Source of the DNA: Acidocella aquatica
GTDB lineage: Bacteria; Pseudomonadota; Alphaproteobacteria; Acetobacterales; Acetobacteraceae
DNA length: 64,000 nucleotides
NCBI RefSeq assembly: GCF_030160635.1
Contig: NZ_BSOS01000099.1
Location: 1-64,000, forward strand
Reading direction: 5' to 3'
Shown here: piece after piece, positions 56,488-64,000 of the stretch
Numbering within the stretch: the first letter of the stretch is position 1
Layout of the letters: each line of letters opens with the position of its first letter
Program-made: the position numbers and the translations under genes
The notes under the pieces: generated by a model
Told to the model about the DNA's origin: nothing
The model's input: the letters and a program-made list of their open reading frames with translations, nothing else
Databases searched by the model: none

Positions 56488-57885
56488 CTAGAAGTGTATA
56501 ACCTGACCGTAGGCGTCAAGCACCGACTCATGCATGGCTTCACTGATGGTCGGGTGGGGGAAGACGGTGTGCATCAGCTCCGCCTCGGTGGTCTCGAGCT
56601 GCCGGGCGATGACATAACCCTGGATCATCTCCGTCACCTCCGCGCCGATCATATGCGCGCCCAGCATTGCCCCGGTTTTGGCATCGAAGATGGTCTTTAT
56701 CAGCCCTTCCGGCTCGCCCATGGCGATTGCCTTGCCGTTGCCGATGAAGGGAAAACGGCCAATCTTCAGCTCATAGCCCGCCTCTTTCGCCTTCGCCTCG
56801 GTCAGCCCCACGCTGGCCACCTGCGGGCGGCAATAGGTGCAGCCGGGGATGTTACCGGTCTCGAAGGGGTGCGGATTCTTGCCCGCGATGTACTCGACGC
56901 AGACCACCCCCTCATGGCTGGCCTTATGCGCGAGCCAGGGCGGCCCGGCGACATCGCCGATGGCATAAACCCCCGGCTCGCCGGTGCGCCCAAAGCCATC
57001 CACCACGATATGCGTGCGCTCCACCTTCACCTTGGTGCCCTCAAGGCCGAGGTTCTCGACATTGCCGACGATGCCGGCCGCCGAAATCACACGGTCCACG
57101 GTGATCTGCTGCTCCTTGCCGCCCGCTTCCACGGTCACGGTCACATTGTCAGCGCCTTTCACCACGCCCTTCACATTGGCGGAGGTGATGATCTTCATGC
57201 CCTGCTTCTCGAAGGATTTGCGGGCCAAAGCGGAGATTTCAGCATCCTCCACCGGCAGCACGCGGTCCAGCATCTCCACCACGGTCACCTCGGCGCCCAT
57301 GTTGCGGTAGAAGCTGGCGAACTCGATGCCGATGGCGCCCGAGCCGATGACCAGCAGCGACTTCGGCATGGCGGCTGGCACCATGGCCTCGAAATAGGAC
57401 CAGATGAGCTTGCCATCGGCCTCGATGCCGGGGATCTGGCGCGGCCGCGCCCCGGTGGCGAGGATGATGTGCGGCGCGTGCAGCATGGCCTTCGGCTTGC
57501 CGTCCGCTCCGCTCACCGCCAGGTGCCCGCCGCCGGTGAGCCGGCCGAAGCCGTCCACCACGGTCACCTTGTTCTTCTTGAGCAGATGCGCGATGCCCGA
57601 GGAGAGCTGCTTGGACACGCCGCGCGAGCGTTTCACGATCTTGTCCAGGTCAAACTGGATGTTATCGGCCGAAAACCCGAACTCGCCCAGGTTATGCAAC
57701 AGGTGGTTCACCTCCGAGGAGCGCAGCAGCGCCTTGGTGGGGATGCAACCCCAGTTGAGGCAGATGCCGCCCAGATGCTTGGCCTCCACCACCGCCACCT
57801 TCAGCTTGAGCTGGGCGGCGCGGATCGCCGCGACATAACCACCCGGCCCACCGCCGACAACTATCAGATCAAATTCATCCGCCAT
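56488..57885 (-). CDS. lpdA: Dihydrolipoyl dehydrogenase (E3)
   Basis: The 465-residue flavoprotein reoxidises dihydrolipoamide. FAD-binding VVGGGPGGYVAAIRAAQL opens the protein. The redox disulfide is C42/C47 in GGICLNWGCIPTKALL, the NAD-binding block is LLVIGSGAIGIEFASFY near 180, and the catalytic His is in HTVFPHPTISEAMHE at the end. It is downstream of pdhC in the pdhA-pdhB-pdhC-lpd order. Confidence 0.98.
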   Translation of the reverse strand: MADEFDLIVVGGGPGGYVAAIRAAQLKLKVAVVEAKHLGGICLNWGCIPTKALLRSSEVNHLLHNLGEFGFSADNIQFDLDKIVKRSRGVSKQLSSGIAHLLKKNKVTVVDGFGRLTGGGHLAVSGADGKPKAMLHAPHIILATGARPRQIPGIEADGKLIWSYFEAMVPAAMPKSLLVIGSGAIGIEFASFYRNMGAEVTVVEMLDRVLPVEDAEISALARKSFEKQGMKIITSANVKGVVKGADNVTVTVEAGGKEQQITVDRVISAAGIVGNVENLGLEGTKVKVERTHIVVDGFGRTGEPGVYAIGDVAGPPWLAHKASHEGVVCVEYIAGKNPHPFETGNIPGCTYCRPQVASVGLTEAKAKEAGYELKIGRFPFIGNGKAIAMGEPEGLIKTIFDAKTGAMLGAHMIGAEVTEMIQGYVIARQLETTEAELMHTVFPHPTISEAMHESVLDAYGQVIHF

Positions 57886-57953
57886 GGCTGGCTCCTATCA
57901 TTATATGCCGTAACCAGGGAGCTTGCCCCAGATCGAAAATCATTCCCAGTTAG

Positions 57954-59228
57954 CTAAAGTAGCAGGCCCATCGGGTCTTCCAGCAGACCCTTGAGCGTGG
58001 CAAGGAATTGCGCGCCCAGCGCACCGTCCACCACGCGGTGGTCGACCGAGAGGGTCACGGTCATCATCGTGGCGATGACGATCTGGTCATCCTTCACAAC
58101 CGCGCGCTTCTCGCCCGCGCCCACGGCCAAAATCGCGCCCTGCGGCGGATTGATGATCGCGGTGAAGTCAGGGATGCCGAACATGCCCAGGTTGGAGATG
58201 GAGAAGCCGCCGCCCTGGAACTCCTCGGGCTTGAGCTTGCCGGCCTTCGCCCGCGCGCCCAGATCCTTCATCGCATTGCTGATGGAGGGCAGGCCCCGCT
58301 CATCGGCCTTGCGGATGATCGGGGTGATCAGCCCGTCAGGAATGGCGACGGCGATCGAGATGTCCACATCGTCATAGAGCAAAATGGCGTCTTCGGTGTA
58401 GCTGGCGTTCACATTCGGGTGGCGGCGCAGCGCCAGGGCGCAGCCCTTGATGATAAGGTCATTGACCGAAAGCTTGAAGCTGCCCGGGCCCTCCTTGGGG
58501 GAGCGCGCGTTCAGCTCGGCGCGCAGTTTTAGCAGCTCGTCGATCTCGATATGGCTGTTGAGATAAAAATGCGGCACGCTCTGCTTGGATTCCGTGAGGC
58601 GCCGGGCGATGACCTTGCGCATGGTGGAATTGGGCACCGCCTTATAGGCGCCGGTGATAACCGGCGCCGGGGCCGCGGGCTTGGGCGCGGGCGCCGCTGC
58701 CATGGGGGCGGGTGCCGCCGCCACCGCCGGAGCGGGGGCCGCCGCCGGGGCCTTGTCCAGATCAGCCTTTACGATCCGCCCGTTCGGGCCGGAGCCTTTG
58801 ATGCCGGCCAGATCCACCCCAGCCTGCTTGGCCATGCGCCGGGCCAGCGGAGAGGCAAAAACCCTCTCATCGTTCGCCGCAGCCGGGGCCGCGGCCGCCA
58901 CCACAGGCGCGGCCACGGCAGCAGCCACGGGCGCCGCCGCCACGGGGGCAGGCGCAGCCGCCTTGGGTGCCGATATCGCCTCGCCCTTGGTCGCGGTGAG
59001 AATGGCGATAACCTCGTTCACCGCCACGCCGTCCGTGCCGTCGGGCACCAGGATTTTGGCGATAAAGCCTTCATCCACGGCTTCCACTTCCATGGTCGCC
59101 TTGTCGGTCTCGATCTCGGCCAGAATATCGCCGGATTTAACCTCATCGCCCTCTTTTTTCAGCCATTTCGCGAGCTTGCCCGTGGTCATGGTGGGCGAGA
59201 GAGCCGGCATCAGAATATTGGTGGACAT
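57954..59228 (-). CDS. pdhC: Pyruvate dehydrogenase E2 (dihydrolipoamide acetyltransferase)
   Basis: The 424-residue core subunit has an N-terminal lipoyl domain ([17 protein letters not shown] holds the lipoyl-Lys), an Ala/Pro linker, an E1/E3-binding domain ([20 protein letters not shown], then [13 protein letters not shown] near 128-160), a second linker and the catalytic domain. The catalytic end is [17 protein letters not shown], with the His and Asp of the transferase. One lipoyl domain is on E2 and one on E1-beta, typical of alphaproteobacteria. It is 12 bp from pdhB. Confidence 0.98.
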   Translation of the reverse strand: MSTNILMPALSPTMTTGKLAKWLKKEGDEVKSGDILAEIETDKATMEVEAVDEGFIAKILVPDGTDGVAVNEVIAILTATKGEAISAPKAAAPAPVAAAPVAAAVAAPVVAAAAPAAANDERVFASPLARRMAKQAGVDLAGIKGSGPNGRIVKADLDKAPAAAPAPAVAAAPAPMAAAPAPKPAAPAPVITGAYKAVPNSTMRKVIARRLTESKQSVPHFYLNSHIEIDELLKLRAELNARSPKEGPGSFKLSVNDLIIKGCALALRRHPNVNASYTEDAILLYDDVDISIAVAIPDGLITPIIRKADERGLPSISNAMKDLGARAKAGKLKPEEFQGGGFSISNLGMFGIPDFTAIINPPQGAILAVGAGEKRAVVKDDQIVIATMMTVTLSVDHRVVDGALGAQFLATLKGLLEDPMGLLL

Positions 59229-59240
59229 GTTTCGCCCTCC

Positions 59241-60572
59241 TCAAAAAAGTTTCTTGACCGCGTCCACCACCCAGTTGGGTTGCGGCAGCGCGAGTTTTTC
59301 CAGATTTGCGGCATAGGGCATCGGCACATCCAGCCCAGCCACGCGCACCGGCGGGGCGTCCAGCCAGTCGAAGCAATGCTCCACCACGGTCATGCAGATT
59401 TCCGAGCCGATGCCGGCGAACGGCCAGCCCTCTTCCACGCTCACCACGCGGCTGGTTTTCTTCACGCTGGCGATGATGGTCTCGATATCCAGCGGGCGGA
59501 TGGTGCGCAGGTTGATGACCTCGGCGGAAATCCCCTGTTCGGCCAGCGCCTCGGCCGCCTTCAGCGCGACATCGACCATGATCGAGAAGGCGATGATGGT
59601 CACATCCGACCCGGCGCGCTCGATCTTCGCCTTGCCGATGGGCAGGATGAAATCCTCCGAAACCGGGCAATCAAAGGTCTGGCCGTAGAGGATCTCGTTC
59701 TCCAGGAAGATGACCGGGTTGGGATCGCGGATGGCCGCGCGCATCAGCCCCTTGGCATCGGCCGCCGACCACGGCGCCACCACCTTCAGCCCCGGGCAAT
59801 GCGCGTACCACGAGGCATAGCACTGCGAGTGTTGCGCCCCCACGCGCGCCGCCGCCCCGTTGGGGCCGCGGAAGACGATGGGGCAGCCCATCTGCCCGCC
59901 CGACATATACAAGGTTTTGGCGGCGGAGTTGATGATCTGGTCGATCGCCTGCATGGCGAAGTTGAAGGTCATGAACTCAACGATCGGCTTCAGCCCGTTC
60001 ATCGCCGCGCCCACGGCCATGCCGGTGAACCCATGTTCGGTGATCGGCGTGTCGATGACCCGGCGCGGGCCGAATTCGTCCAGCATGCCCTGGCTGATTT
60101 TATACGCGCCCTGATACTGCGCGACTTCCTCGCCCATCAGGAACACATCGGCATCGGCGCGCATCTCCAGCACCATGCCCTCGCGCAACGCCTCGCGCAC
60201 GGTGGTGGGCTTGGTCTCGCCCCACGCCGGCTCGCTGAGATTTTGCGGCGCGGCCACCGGCTTTGCCACCGCGGGGGCGGCTGGCGCGGGAGCGGCGGGC
60301 GCGGCTTTGGGCGCCGGGGCGGCGCTCGCCTCATCGGCGTTCAGCACGGCGATAACGGCATTCACCGCAACACCTTCGGTGCCCTCGGGCACCACAATCT
60401 TCGAGAGCACGCCCTCATCAACCGCCTCCACCTCCATGGTGGCCTTGTCGGTCTCGATCTCGGCCAGCACATCGCCGGATTTCACATTATCGCCCGGCTG
60501 CTTGAGCCATTTGCTCAATTTGCCCGAGGTCATGGTGGGCGAGAGGGCGGGCATCAGAATATCGGTCGCCAT
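59241..60572 (-). CDS. pdhB: Pyruvate dehydrogenase E1 beta with N-terminal lipoyl domain
   Basis: The 443-residue protein has a lipoyl domain at 1-80 ([20 protein letters not shown], then [17 protein letters not shown]), an Ala/Pro linker at 85-115 and a transketolase-type beta subunit after that ([20 protein letters not shown], then [20 protein letters not shown] and GVVTIIAFS-like [12 protein letters not shown]). The fused lipoyl domain is an alphaproteobacterial feature. It is placed directly after pdhA (3 bp). Confidence 0.97.
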   Translation of the reverse strand: MATDILMPALSPTMTSGKLSKWLKQPGDNVKSGDVLAEIETDKATMEVEAVDEGVLSKIVVPEGTEGVAVNAVIAVLNADEASAAPAPKAAPAAPAPAAPAVAKPVAAPQNLSEPAWGETKPTTVREALREGMVLEMRADADVFLMGEEVAQYQGAYKISQGMLDEFGPRRVIDTPITEHGFTGMAVGAAMNGLKPIVEFMTFNFAMQAIDQIINSAAKTLYMSGGQMGCPIVFRGPNGAAARVGAQHSQCYASWYAHCPGLKVVAPWSAADAKGLMRAAIRDPNPVIFLENEILYGQTFDCPVSEDFILPIGKAKIERAGSDVTIIAFSIMVDVALKAAEALAEQGISAEVINLRTIRPLDIETIIASVKKTSRVVSVEEGWPFAGIGSEICMTVVEHCFDWLDAPPVRVAGLDVPMPYAANLEKLALPQPNWVVDAVKKLF

Positions 60573-60575
60573 GGT

Positions 60576-61586
60576 TTAAACTCCCACCAGAATATCGGTC
60601 CATAGTTCAGAGGGATCAGGCTCGGGCGAGGCCTGGGCGAAATCAGCCGCCTCCTGCACGCGCAGCTTGATATCGTCGTCCAGTTTTTTCAGCTCCGCCT
60701 CGGTGACGCCAAGTTCCTCCAGGTGCTTCTTGGCGGAATCCAGCGGGTCATGCTCGGCGCGCATGCGCTGCACCTCCTCGCGGGTGCGGTATTTCGCGGG
60801 GTCGGACATCGAATGCCCACGGTAGCGGTAGGTCTTCATCTCCAGCAGAAACGGCCCCTTGCCCGCGCGGCAATGCGCCACGGCCTGCTCGCCCGCCGCC
60901 TTCACGGCCAGCACGTCCATGCCGTCCACCGCCAGGCTGGGCATGCCCCAGGGCACGCCGTTGAGCGAAAGGTCGCGCGAGGCGGAGGCGCGCTCAACGC
61001 TGGTGCCCATGGCGTAGCGGTTGTTCTCGATGATGAAGACAACCGGCAGCTTCATCAGGTTGGCGAGGTTGAAGCTCTCATAAACCTGCCCCTGGTTGGA
61101 GGCGCCCTCGCCGAAATAGGTCAGCGACACACGGTCGTTCTCACGGTACCAGTTGGAGAAGCCCAGCCCCGCACCCAGCGAAACCTGCGCGCCGACAATG
61201 CCGTGACCGCCGAAAAACCCCTTCTCCTTGCTGAACATGTGCATGGAGCCGCCCTTGCCGTGGGAATACCCGCCCGAACGCCCGGTCAGCTCCGCCATCA
61301 CGCCGTTGGGGTCCATGCCGCAGGCCAGCATATGGCCATGGTCGCGATACGAGGTGATAACCTCATCGCCCTGGCCGATGCAGTGCTGCATGCCGACCAC
61401 AACCGCTTCCTGACCGATGTAGAGATGGCAGAACCCCGCGATCAGCCCCATGCCATAGAGCTGACCGGCTTTTTCCTCGAAGCGGCGGATCAGCAGCATG
61501 CTGGCATAGGCGGCGAACAACTCGTCCTTATCCATCGAGACGGCAGGCTTCTTGCCTCGTTTCGTTTTTTCCGGGGTCACGGCCAT
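60576..61586 (-). CDS. pdhA: Pyruvate dehydrogenase E1 alpha
   Basis: This 336-residue ThDP-binding subunit decarboxylates pyruvate. The family motif is ASMLLIRRFEEKAGQLYGMG near the N-terminus, and the ThDP/metal site is in TYFGEGASNQGQVYESFNLA. MDVLAVKAAGEQAVA and the phosphorylation-loop-like TYRYRGHSMSDPAKYRTREE follow. ATG 61586 (start AVTPEKTKRG) has AGGAG 8 bases upstream. The longer frame to 61781 covers a terminator hairpin and is rejected. It is the first gene of pdhABC-lpd-lipA. Confidence 0.97.
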   Translation of the reverse strand: MAVTPEKTKRGKKPAVSMDKDELFAAYASMLLIRRFEEKAGQLYGMGLIAGFCHLYIGQEAVVVGMQHCIGQGDEVITSYRDHGHMLACGMDPNGVMAELTGRSGGYSHGKGGSMHMFSKEKGFFGGHGIVGAQVSLGAGLGFSNWYRENDRVSLTYFGEGASNQGQVYESFNLANLMKLPVVFIIENNRYAMGTSVERASASRDLSLNGVPWGMPSLAVDGMDVLAVKAAGEQAVAHCRAGKGPFLLEMKTYRYRGHSMSDPAKYRTREEVQRMRAEHDPLDSAKKHLEELGVTEAELKKLDDDIKLRVQEAADFAQASPEPDPSELWTDILVGV

Positions 61587-61687
61587 TTTGGGGCTCCTCG
61601 TTTGGTTTCCAGGGTATTGCCCGCCACTATCCTCAAGCAGCCGTGCCGCGCAAGTGTGACGTTTACGAAACCCCCTCGCATAACCAG

Positions 61688-61721
61688 CAAAAAACAGACT
61701 TAACCACAAAATGGTTAAGTC
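61688..61721 (-). terminator. Terminator between ftsB and pdhA
   Basis: GACTTAACCA and TGGTTAAGTC form a perfect 10-bp inverted repeat with a 5-base loop. On the minus strand it is followed by TG and six T residues. It lies about 100 bp after ftsB and before the pdhA start. The same palindrome could be an operator for pdhA. Confidence 0.72.
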
Positions 61722-61821
61722 ACTTATGGCAGCTAAAGCCCGGCCATCCGCACGAAACAAAATTTCGTGCAGCCGCGACATCCTATCAACAAAAACTCAA
61801 ATCACGCCGAAAAAAAACCGA

Positions 61822-62145
61822 TTATTCAGCACTTTTATTCTGCGGCAGATCGATGACGAGATCATTCGGGTTGGCCAAATTCAGCACCTTGCGCGCCTGA
61901 CCGTCAAGCATATCCTGCGAGATTGAGCTGCCCGAAAGGTCGGCGATCCGCGTCTCCCACTGCTGGCGCTGCGCATCGGCCGCGCTGAAGGCCTGCTGCG
62001 CCTGCGCAAGCTCGGCGATTTGCACGTTCTGCGCCTCCAGCCCGCTTTTGCCGTGCAGGGCGTTCCAGCCGAAATAGCCGGAAATGGCCAGGAAGATGGC
62101 CGGCGGCAAATAACTGCGAAGACGATATTTAATGGCGCGAAGCAA
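61822..62145 (-). CDS. ftsB: Septum formation initiator, FtsB/DivIC family
   Basis: The 107-residue single-pass membrane protein joins the FtsQBL division complex. A cytoplasmic basic start (LRAIKYRLRSYL) is followed by one helix (PPAIFLAISGYFGWNALHG), a coiled coil (LEAQNVQIAELAQAQQAFSA) and the C-terminal ARKVLNLANPNDLVIDLP, which matches the FtsB end. It starts with TTG at 62145, preceded by GAGGG. Placement before pdhA is the usual alphaproteobacterial order. Confidence 0.88.
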   Translation of the reverse strand: MLRAIKYRLRSYLPPAIFLAISGYFGWNALHGKSGLEAQNVQIAELAQAQQAFSAADAQRQQWETRIADLSGSSISQDMLDGQARKVLNLANPNDLVIDLPQNKSAE

Positions 62146-62389
62146 AATAATCCCTCGACGGAAATGGAACAGCCAGCGCGCCGAGTCTGTCCCATGCGGC
62201 CCGGTTTCGCAAGCGCTTTCGCTGCTACCTCGCTGATTTTAACAAATTTCCCCCGGCACAAACGAGAAACGCTTGCCGCGGGGGGCAAAAATGATAAATC
62301 TCGAACAAGCCATCATTTTACCTTGCTTTTATCCTGAATTCGCCATGGCGCCCCCCATATATGCTTCAGGAGCTTGGAGGCTCTTTTAT

Positions 62390-62815
62390 ATGAAATTGAA
62401 ATATCTGGCGTTTTGCGCCGCTCTACTCGGCGGCACCGCATTTATCGGCGCCCATGGCGCAATGGCTGACTGGCACGGCGGCGGCGGTGACGGCGGTGAC
62501 TGGCACGGCGGAAACGGCGGAGACTGGCACGGCCATGGCGGCCCGGAGGGCGGCGAACACGGTGGCTGGCAAGGCCAGGAGGGCCATGCCGATAATGGCT
62601 GGCGCCGTTATGATGGCGGCTGGCGCCGTGACGACGATGAGCGCCATGGCTGGTTCGACGGCAATGGCGGCTGGCACTGGTTTGCCGGTTTTGGCCCCGG
62701 CTACGGCTATTACGCCCCCCCGCCGCCGCCGATGTATTATGCCCCGCCGCCGGTCTACGCGATGCCGCCACCGGGGATCTACATCACCCCGCCGTCCATC
62801 ACCCTCACACCATAG
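62390..62815 (+). CDS. Secreted Gly/His/Trp-rich protein
   Basis: The 141-residue protein has a signal peptide (YLAFCAALLGGTAFIGAHGA, cleaving near AMA-D) and a mature part with many DWHGG/NGGDWHG-type repeats at about 25-65. A WRRYDGGWRRDDDERHGW segment follows, and the tail is Pro/Tyr-rich (YYAPPPPPMYYAPPPVYAMP). Such low-complexity proteins may bind metal through His or associate with the envelope, but no function is known. ATG 62390 is preferred because two GGAG-type sites precede it and it starts the signal peptide. It converges with pyrF. Confidence 0.75.
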   Translation: MKLKYLAFCAALLGGTAFIGAHGAMADWHGGGGDGGDWHGGNGGDWHGHGGPEGGEHGGWQGQEGHADNGWRRYDGGWRRDDDERHGWFDGNGGWHWFAGFGPGYGYYAPPPPPMYYAPPPVYAMPPPGIYITPPSITLTP

Positions 62816-62833
62816 GCTGAACGGGCGGGGCGC

Positions 62834-63529
62834 TCAGCCCCGCAACCCGGATATGGCGGCGGCAATCTCCGCCGCCGCCGCGCCCGGCTGCGGCGCCCCG
62901 GTAATCGGCCGGCCGACCACGATATAATCAGCCCCGGCGCTCACCGCCTCCTCAGGCGTCATCACGCGCGCCTGGTCGCCCATGGCAGCGCCCAGCGGGC
63001 GGATGCCCGGCACGACGAGGAGCGGTTTTTCGCCAAAGGCGTCGCGCAGCTGCGCAATTTCATGCGGCGAGCAGATCAACCCGTCCGCGCCGTTTTCCAG
63101 CGCCAGCCGCGCCAGCCGCAGAACCTGCTGCGTCGTGCCGCCCGCCACGCCAATGTCATGCAGCGCGCGCGCATCCAGGCTGGTCAGCACCGTCACCGCC
63201 AGAATTTTTGGCGGCACCGGCGCCGCCGCTGCCGCCTCAACGGCGGCGGCCACCATCGCACCGCCGCCAGCGGCATGGATGGTCAGCATATCCGGCGCCA
63301 GCGGCAGCAATGAGCGCACGGCACCCGCCACCGTGTTGGGAATGTCGTGCAGCTTCAAATCCAGAAACACCGGCCGCCCCTGCGCCACCTCGCGGTAGCC
63401 CGGCGCGCCATGGCGGAGAAAAAACTCCAGCCCCAGCTTCACCAGCCCGCAATGCGGCGCAATTTCGTGAACCAGCGCCGCCGCCTGCAAAACATCGGGC
63501 GTATCAATCGCGGCAATGAGGCGGCGCAT
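62834..63529 (-). CDS. pyrF: Orotidine 5'-phosphate decarboxylase
   Basis: The 231-residue TIM-barrel enzyme makes UMP in the last step of pyrimidine synthesis. LIAAIDTPDVLQAAALVHEI opens it, and the catalytic Lys-Asp pair is in VFLDLKLHDIPNTVAGAVRS. VVPGIRPLGAAMGDQARVMT and ADYIVVGRPITGAPQPGAAA bind phosphate. The ATG overlaps the lapA stop, so it is coupled to ihfB-lapA, a common arrangement. Confidence 0.98.
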   Translation of the reverse strand: MRRLIAAIDTPDVLQAAALVHEIAPHCGLVKLGLEFFLRHGAPGYREVAQGRPVFLDLKLHDIPNTVAGAVRSLLPLAPDMLTIHAAGGGAMVAAAVEAAAAAPVPPKILAVTVLTSLDARALHDIGVAGGTTQQVLRLARLALENGADGLICSPHEIAQLRDAFGEKPLLVVPGIRPLGAAMGDQARVMTPEEAVSAGADYIVVGRPITGAPQPGAAAAEIAAAISGLRG

Positions 63530-63813
63530 CAGAAGGAGACCGGCGGCGGCGGGGCGGGGCGCGCCTCCAGCTCCGCCGCGCGCTTCTCGGCCCGCTTGGC
63601 ACGGCGGTTAAGGGCAAAACGGTGCGGCAGATGAAACGCCAGCCCGAGCAAAAAGCCCAGCACCAGCACGGCCAGCACCACCGCGCCCAGCGGCCAGGCC
63701 GCGATCTGGCCAAACGGCCAGAAGACAATATCGACCACCCCCCGGTTGGAGAGCAGAAAAACCACCAGAACCAGGAGAATCAGAAAGCCGACAATGCTTT
63801 TTAGGATATTCAG
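63529..63813 (-). CDS. lapA: LapA-domain membrane protein, probable CTG start
   Basis: This protein of about 94 residues is of the LapA (DUF1049, PF06305) family and acts with LapB in envelope/LPS homeostasis in E. coli. With CTG 63813 as start it begins [20 protein letters not shown], a complete first membrane helix, then [15 protein letters not shown], the family core, a second helix and a charged coiled tail. GGAG lies 7 bases upstream at 63824-63821, and CTG overlaps the ihfB TGA as CTGA. The first canonical start (GTG 63765) would cut the first helix to a few residues. Confidence 0.82.
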   Translation of the reverse strand: MNILKSIVGFLILLVLVVFLLSNRGVVDIVFWPFGQIAAWPLGAVVLAVLVLGFLLGLAFHLPHRFALNRRAKRAEKRAAELEARPAPPPPVSF

Positions 63814-64000
63814 GCTTTTGCTCCGCCATTCTTTTTACCGTTCGGTGCGGCAACCGGCTTGTTGATGCGCTCGCGCAGCTCCTTGCCCGCCTTGAAGAAG
63901 GGCACCGATTTCTGCGCCACCTCCACGGTTTCCCCGGTACGCGGGTTGCGCCCGGCCCGGGCGTTGCGCCGCTTCACGGTAAAAGCGCCAAAACCCCGCA
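63810..64000 (-). CDS. ihfB: Integration host factor subunit beta, C-terminal part
   Basis: The gene runs off the right edge; about 62 C-terminal residues are visible. [20 protein letters not shown] has the HU/IHF DNA-binding arm with the intercalating Pro position (RNP), followed by [20 protein letters not shown] and RERINKP, which fits IHF-beta better than HU. A Lys/Asn/Gly-rich tail ends in [11 protein letters not shown] bends DNA for replication, recombination and transcription control. It is upstream of lapA-pyrF, a common order in proteobacteria. Confidence 0.88.
   Translation of the reverse strand, partial: RGFGAFTVKRRNARAGRNPRTGETVEVAQKSVPFFKAGKELRERINKPVAAPNGKKNGGAKA
63821..63824 (-). 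promoter_or_regulatory. Shine-Dalgarno supporting the lapA CTG start
   Basis: GGAG inside the 3' end of ihfB, 7 bases before CTG 63813. It is too far from GTG 63765 to serve that codon. Confidence 0.6.

Noticed and set aside
58551-60605. Long plus-strand open frame (684 codons) across pdhC and pdhB
   Set aside because: Antisense shadow; low-complexity Arg/His/Gly composition and no ribosome-binding site.
63608-63853. Open frame [16 protein letters not shown]... overlapping ihfB and lapA
   Set aside because: Shifted frame through ihfB end and lapA; explained by both real genes.

Overview
The window is a GC-rich, densely coded stretch of an alphaproteobacterial chromosome, most likely from Acetobacteraceae (Acidocella/Acidiphilium-like is only a guess). 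The support is an F1 operon atpHAGDC without F0 genes, the order rpsT-dnaA-dnaN-recF, a pyruvate dehydrogenase cluster whose E1-beta carries a lipoyl domain next to ftsB, lipA and coq10, a Hint_2-type self-processing protein, and an SOS box of the alphaproteobacterial GAAC-N7-GAAC type in front of uvrA. Almost everything is core housekeeping; no prophage, insertion sequence, CRISPR array, tRNA or rRNA was recognised.

Layout. 1-7.2 kb: tail of an ABC exporter, aldo/keto reductase, Stf0-like sulfotransferase, purD, divergent xseA, a 0.6-kb AT-rich gap, a Hint-domain protein and a DUF2889 protein. 7.3-12.2 kb: ATP synthase F1 operon, then a hairpin cluster and an AT-rich zinc-ribbon membrane protein that looks foreign. 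13.4-17.1 kb: twin parS-like palindromes, xerC, tal, priA. 17.1-23.7 kb: two transporters, LOG protein, LysM protein with psd-pssA (phosphatidylethanolamine synthesis), a truncated haemoglobin. 23.8-28.2 kb: tkt-gap-pgk carbon-metabolism operon ending in a strong terminator. 28.2-33.1 kb: DMT transporter, methyltransferase, orphan protein, acyltransferase, lipoprotein and YmdB-like phosphoesterase. 33.1-37.6 kb: replication block recF-dnaN-dnaA-rpsT (read right to left). 37.7-41.9 kb: cupin, lipoprotein, hslO, hldE, GNAT. 42.2-47.4 kb: four tandem OmpA-like outer-membrane proteins, each with its own leader and terminator. 47.4-51.5 kb: uracil-DNA-glycosylase-family protein and ssb, divergent from SOS-controlled uvrA. 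51.5-54.8 kb: a three-gene accessory operon (luciferase-like oxidoreductase, APH-type phosphotransferase, DUF7064/7065-like protein). 55-62.1 kb: coq10, lipA, lpdA, pdhC, pdhB, pdhA, ftsB. 62.4-64 kb: a Gly/His/Trp-rich secreted protein, pyrF, lapA and the end of ihfB.

The least ordinary signals are these. (1) Genes whose conserved N-terminus has no ATG/GTG/TTG: recF, lapA (a CTG start with a good Shine-Dalgarno that overlaps the ihfB stop as CTGA) and the UDG-family gene. (2) Dispersed palindromic repeats that begin exactly at, and supply, the TAG stop codons of three unrelated genes. (3) The four-copy OmpA array, with divergent barrels but nearly identical C-terminal domains. (4) A pair of parS-like palindromes about 20 kb from dnaN/dnaA.
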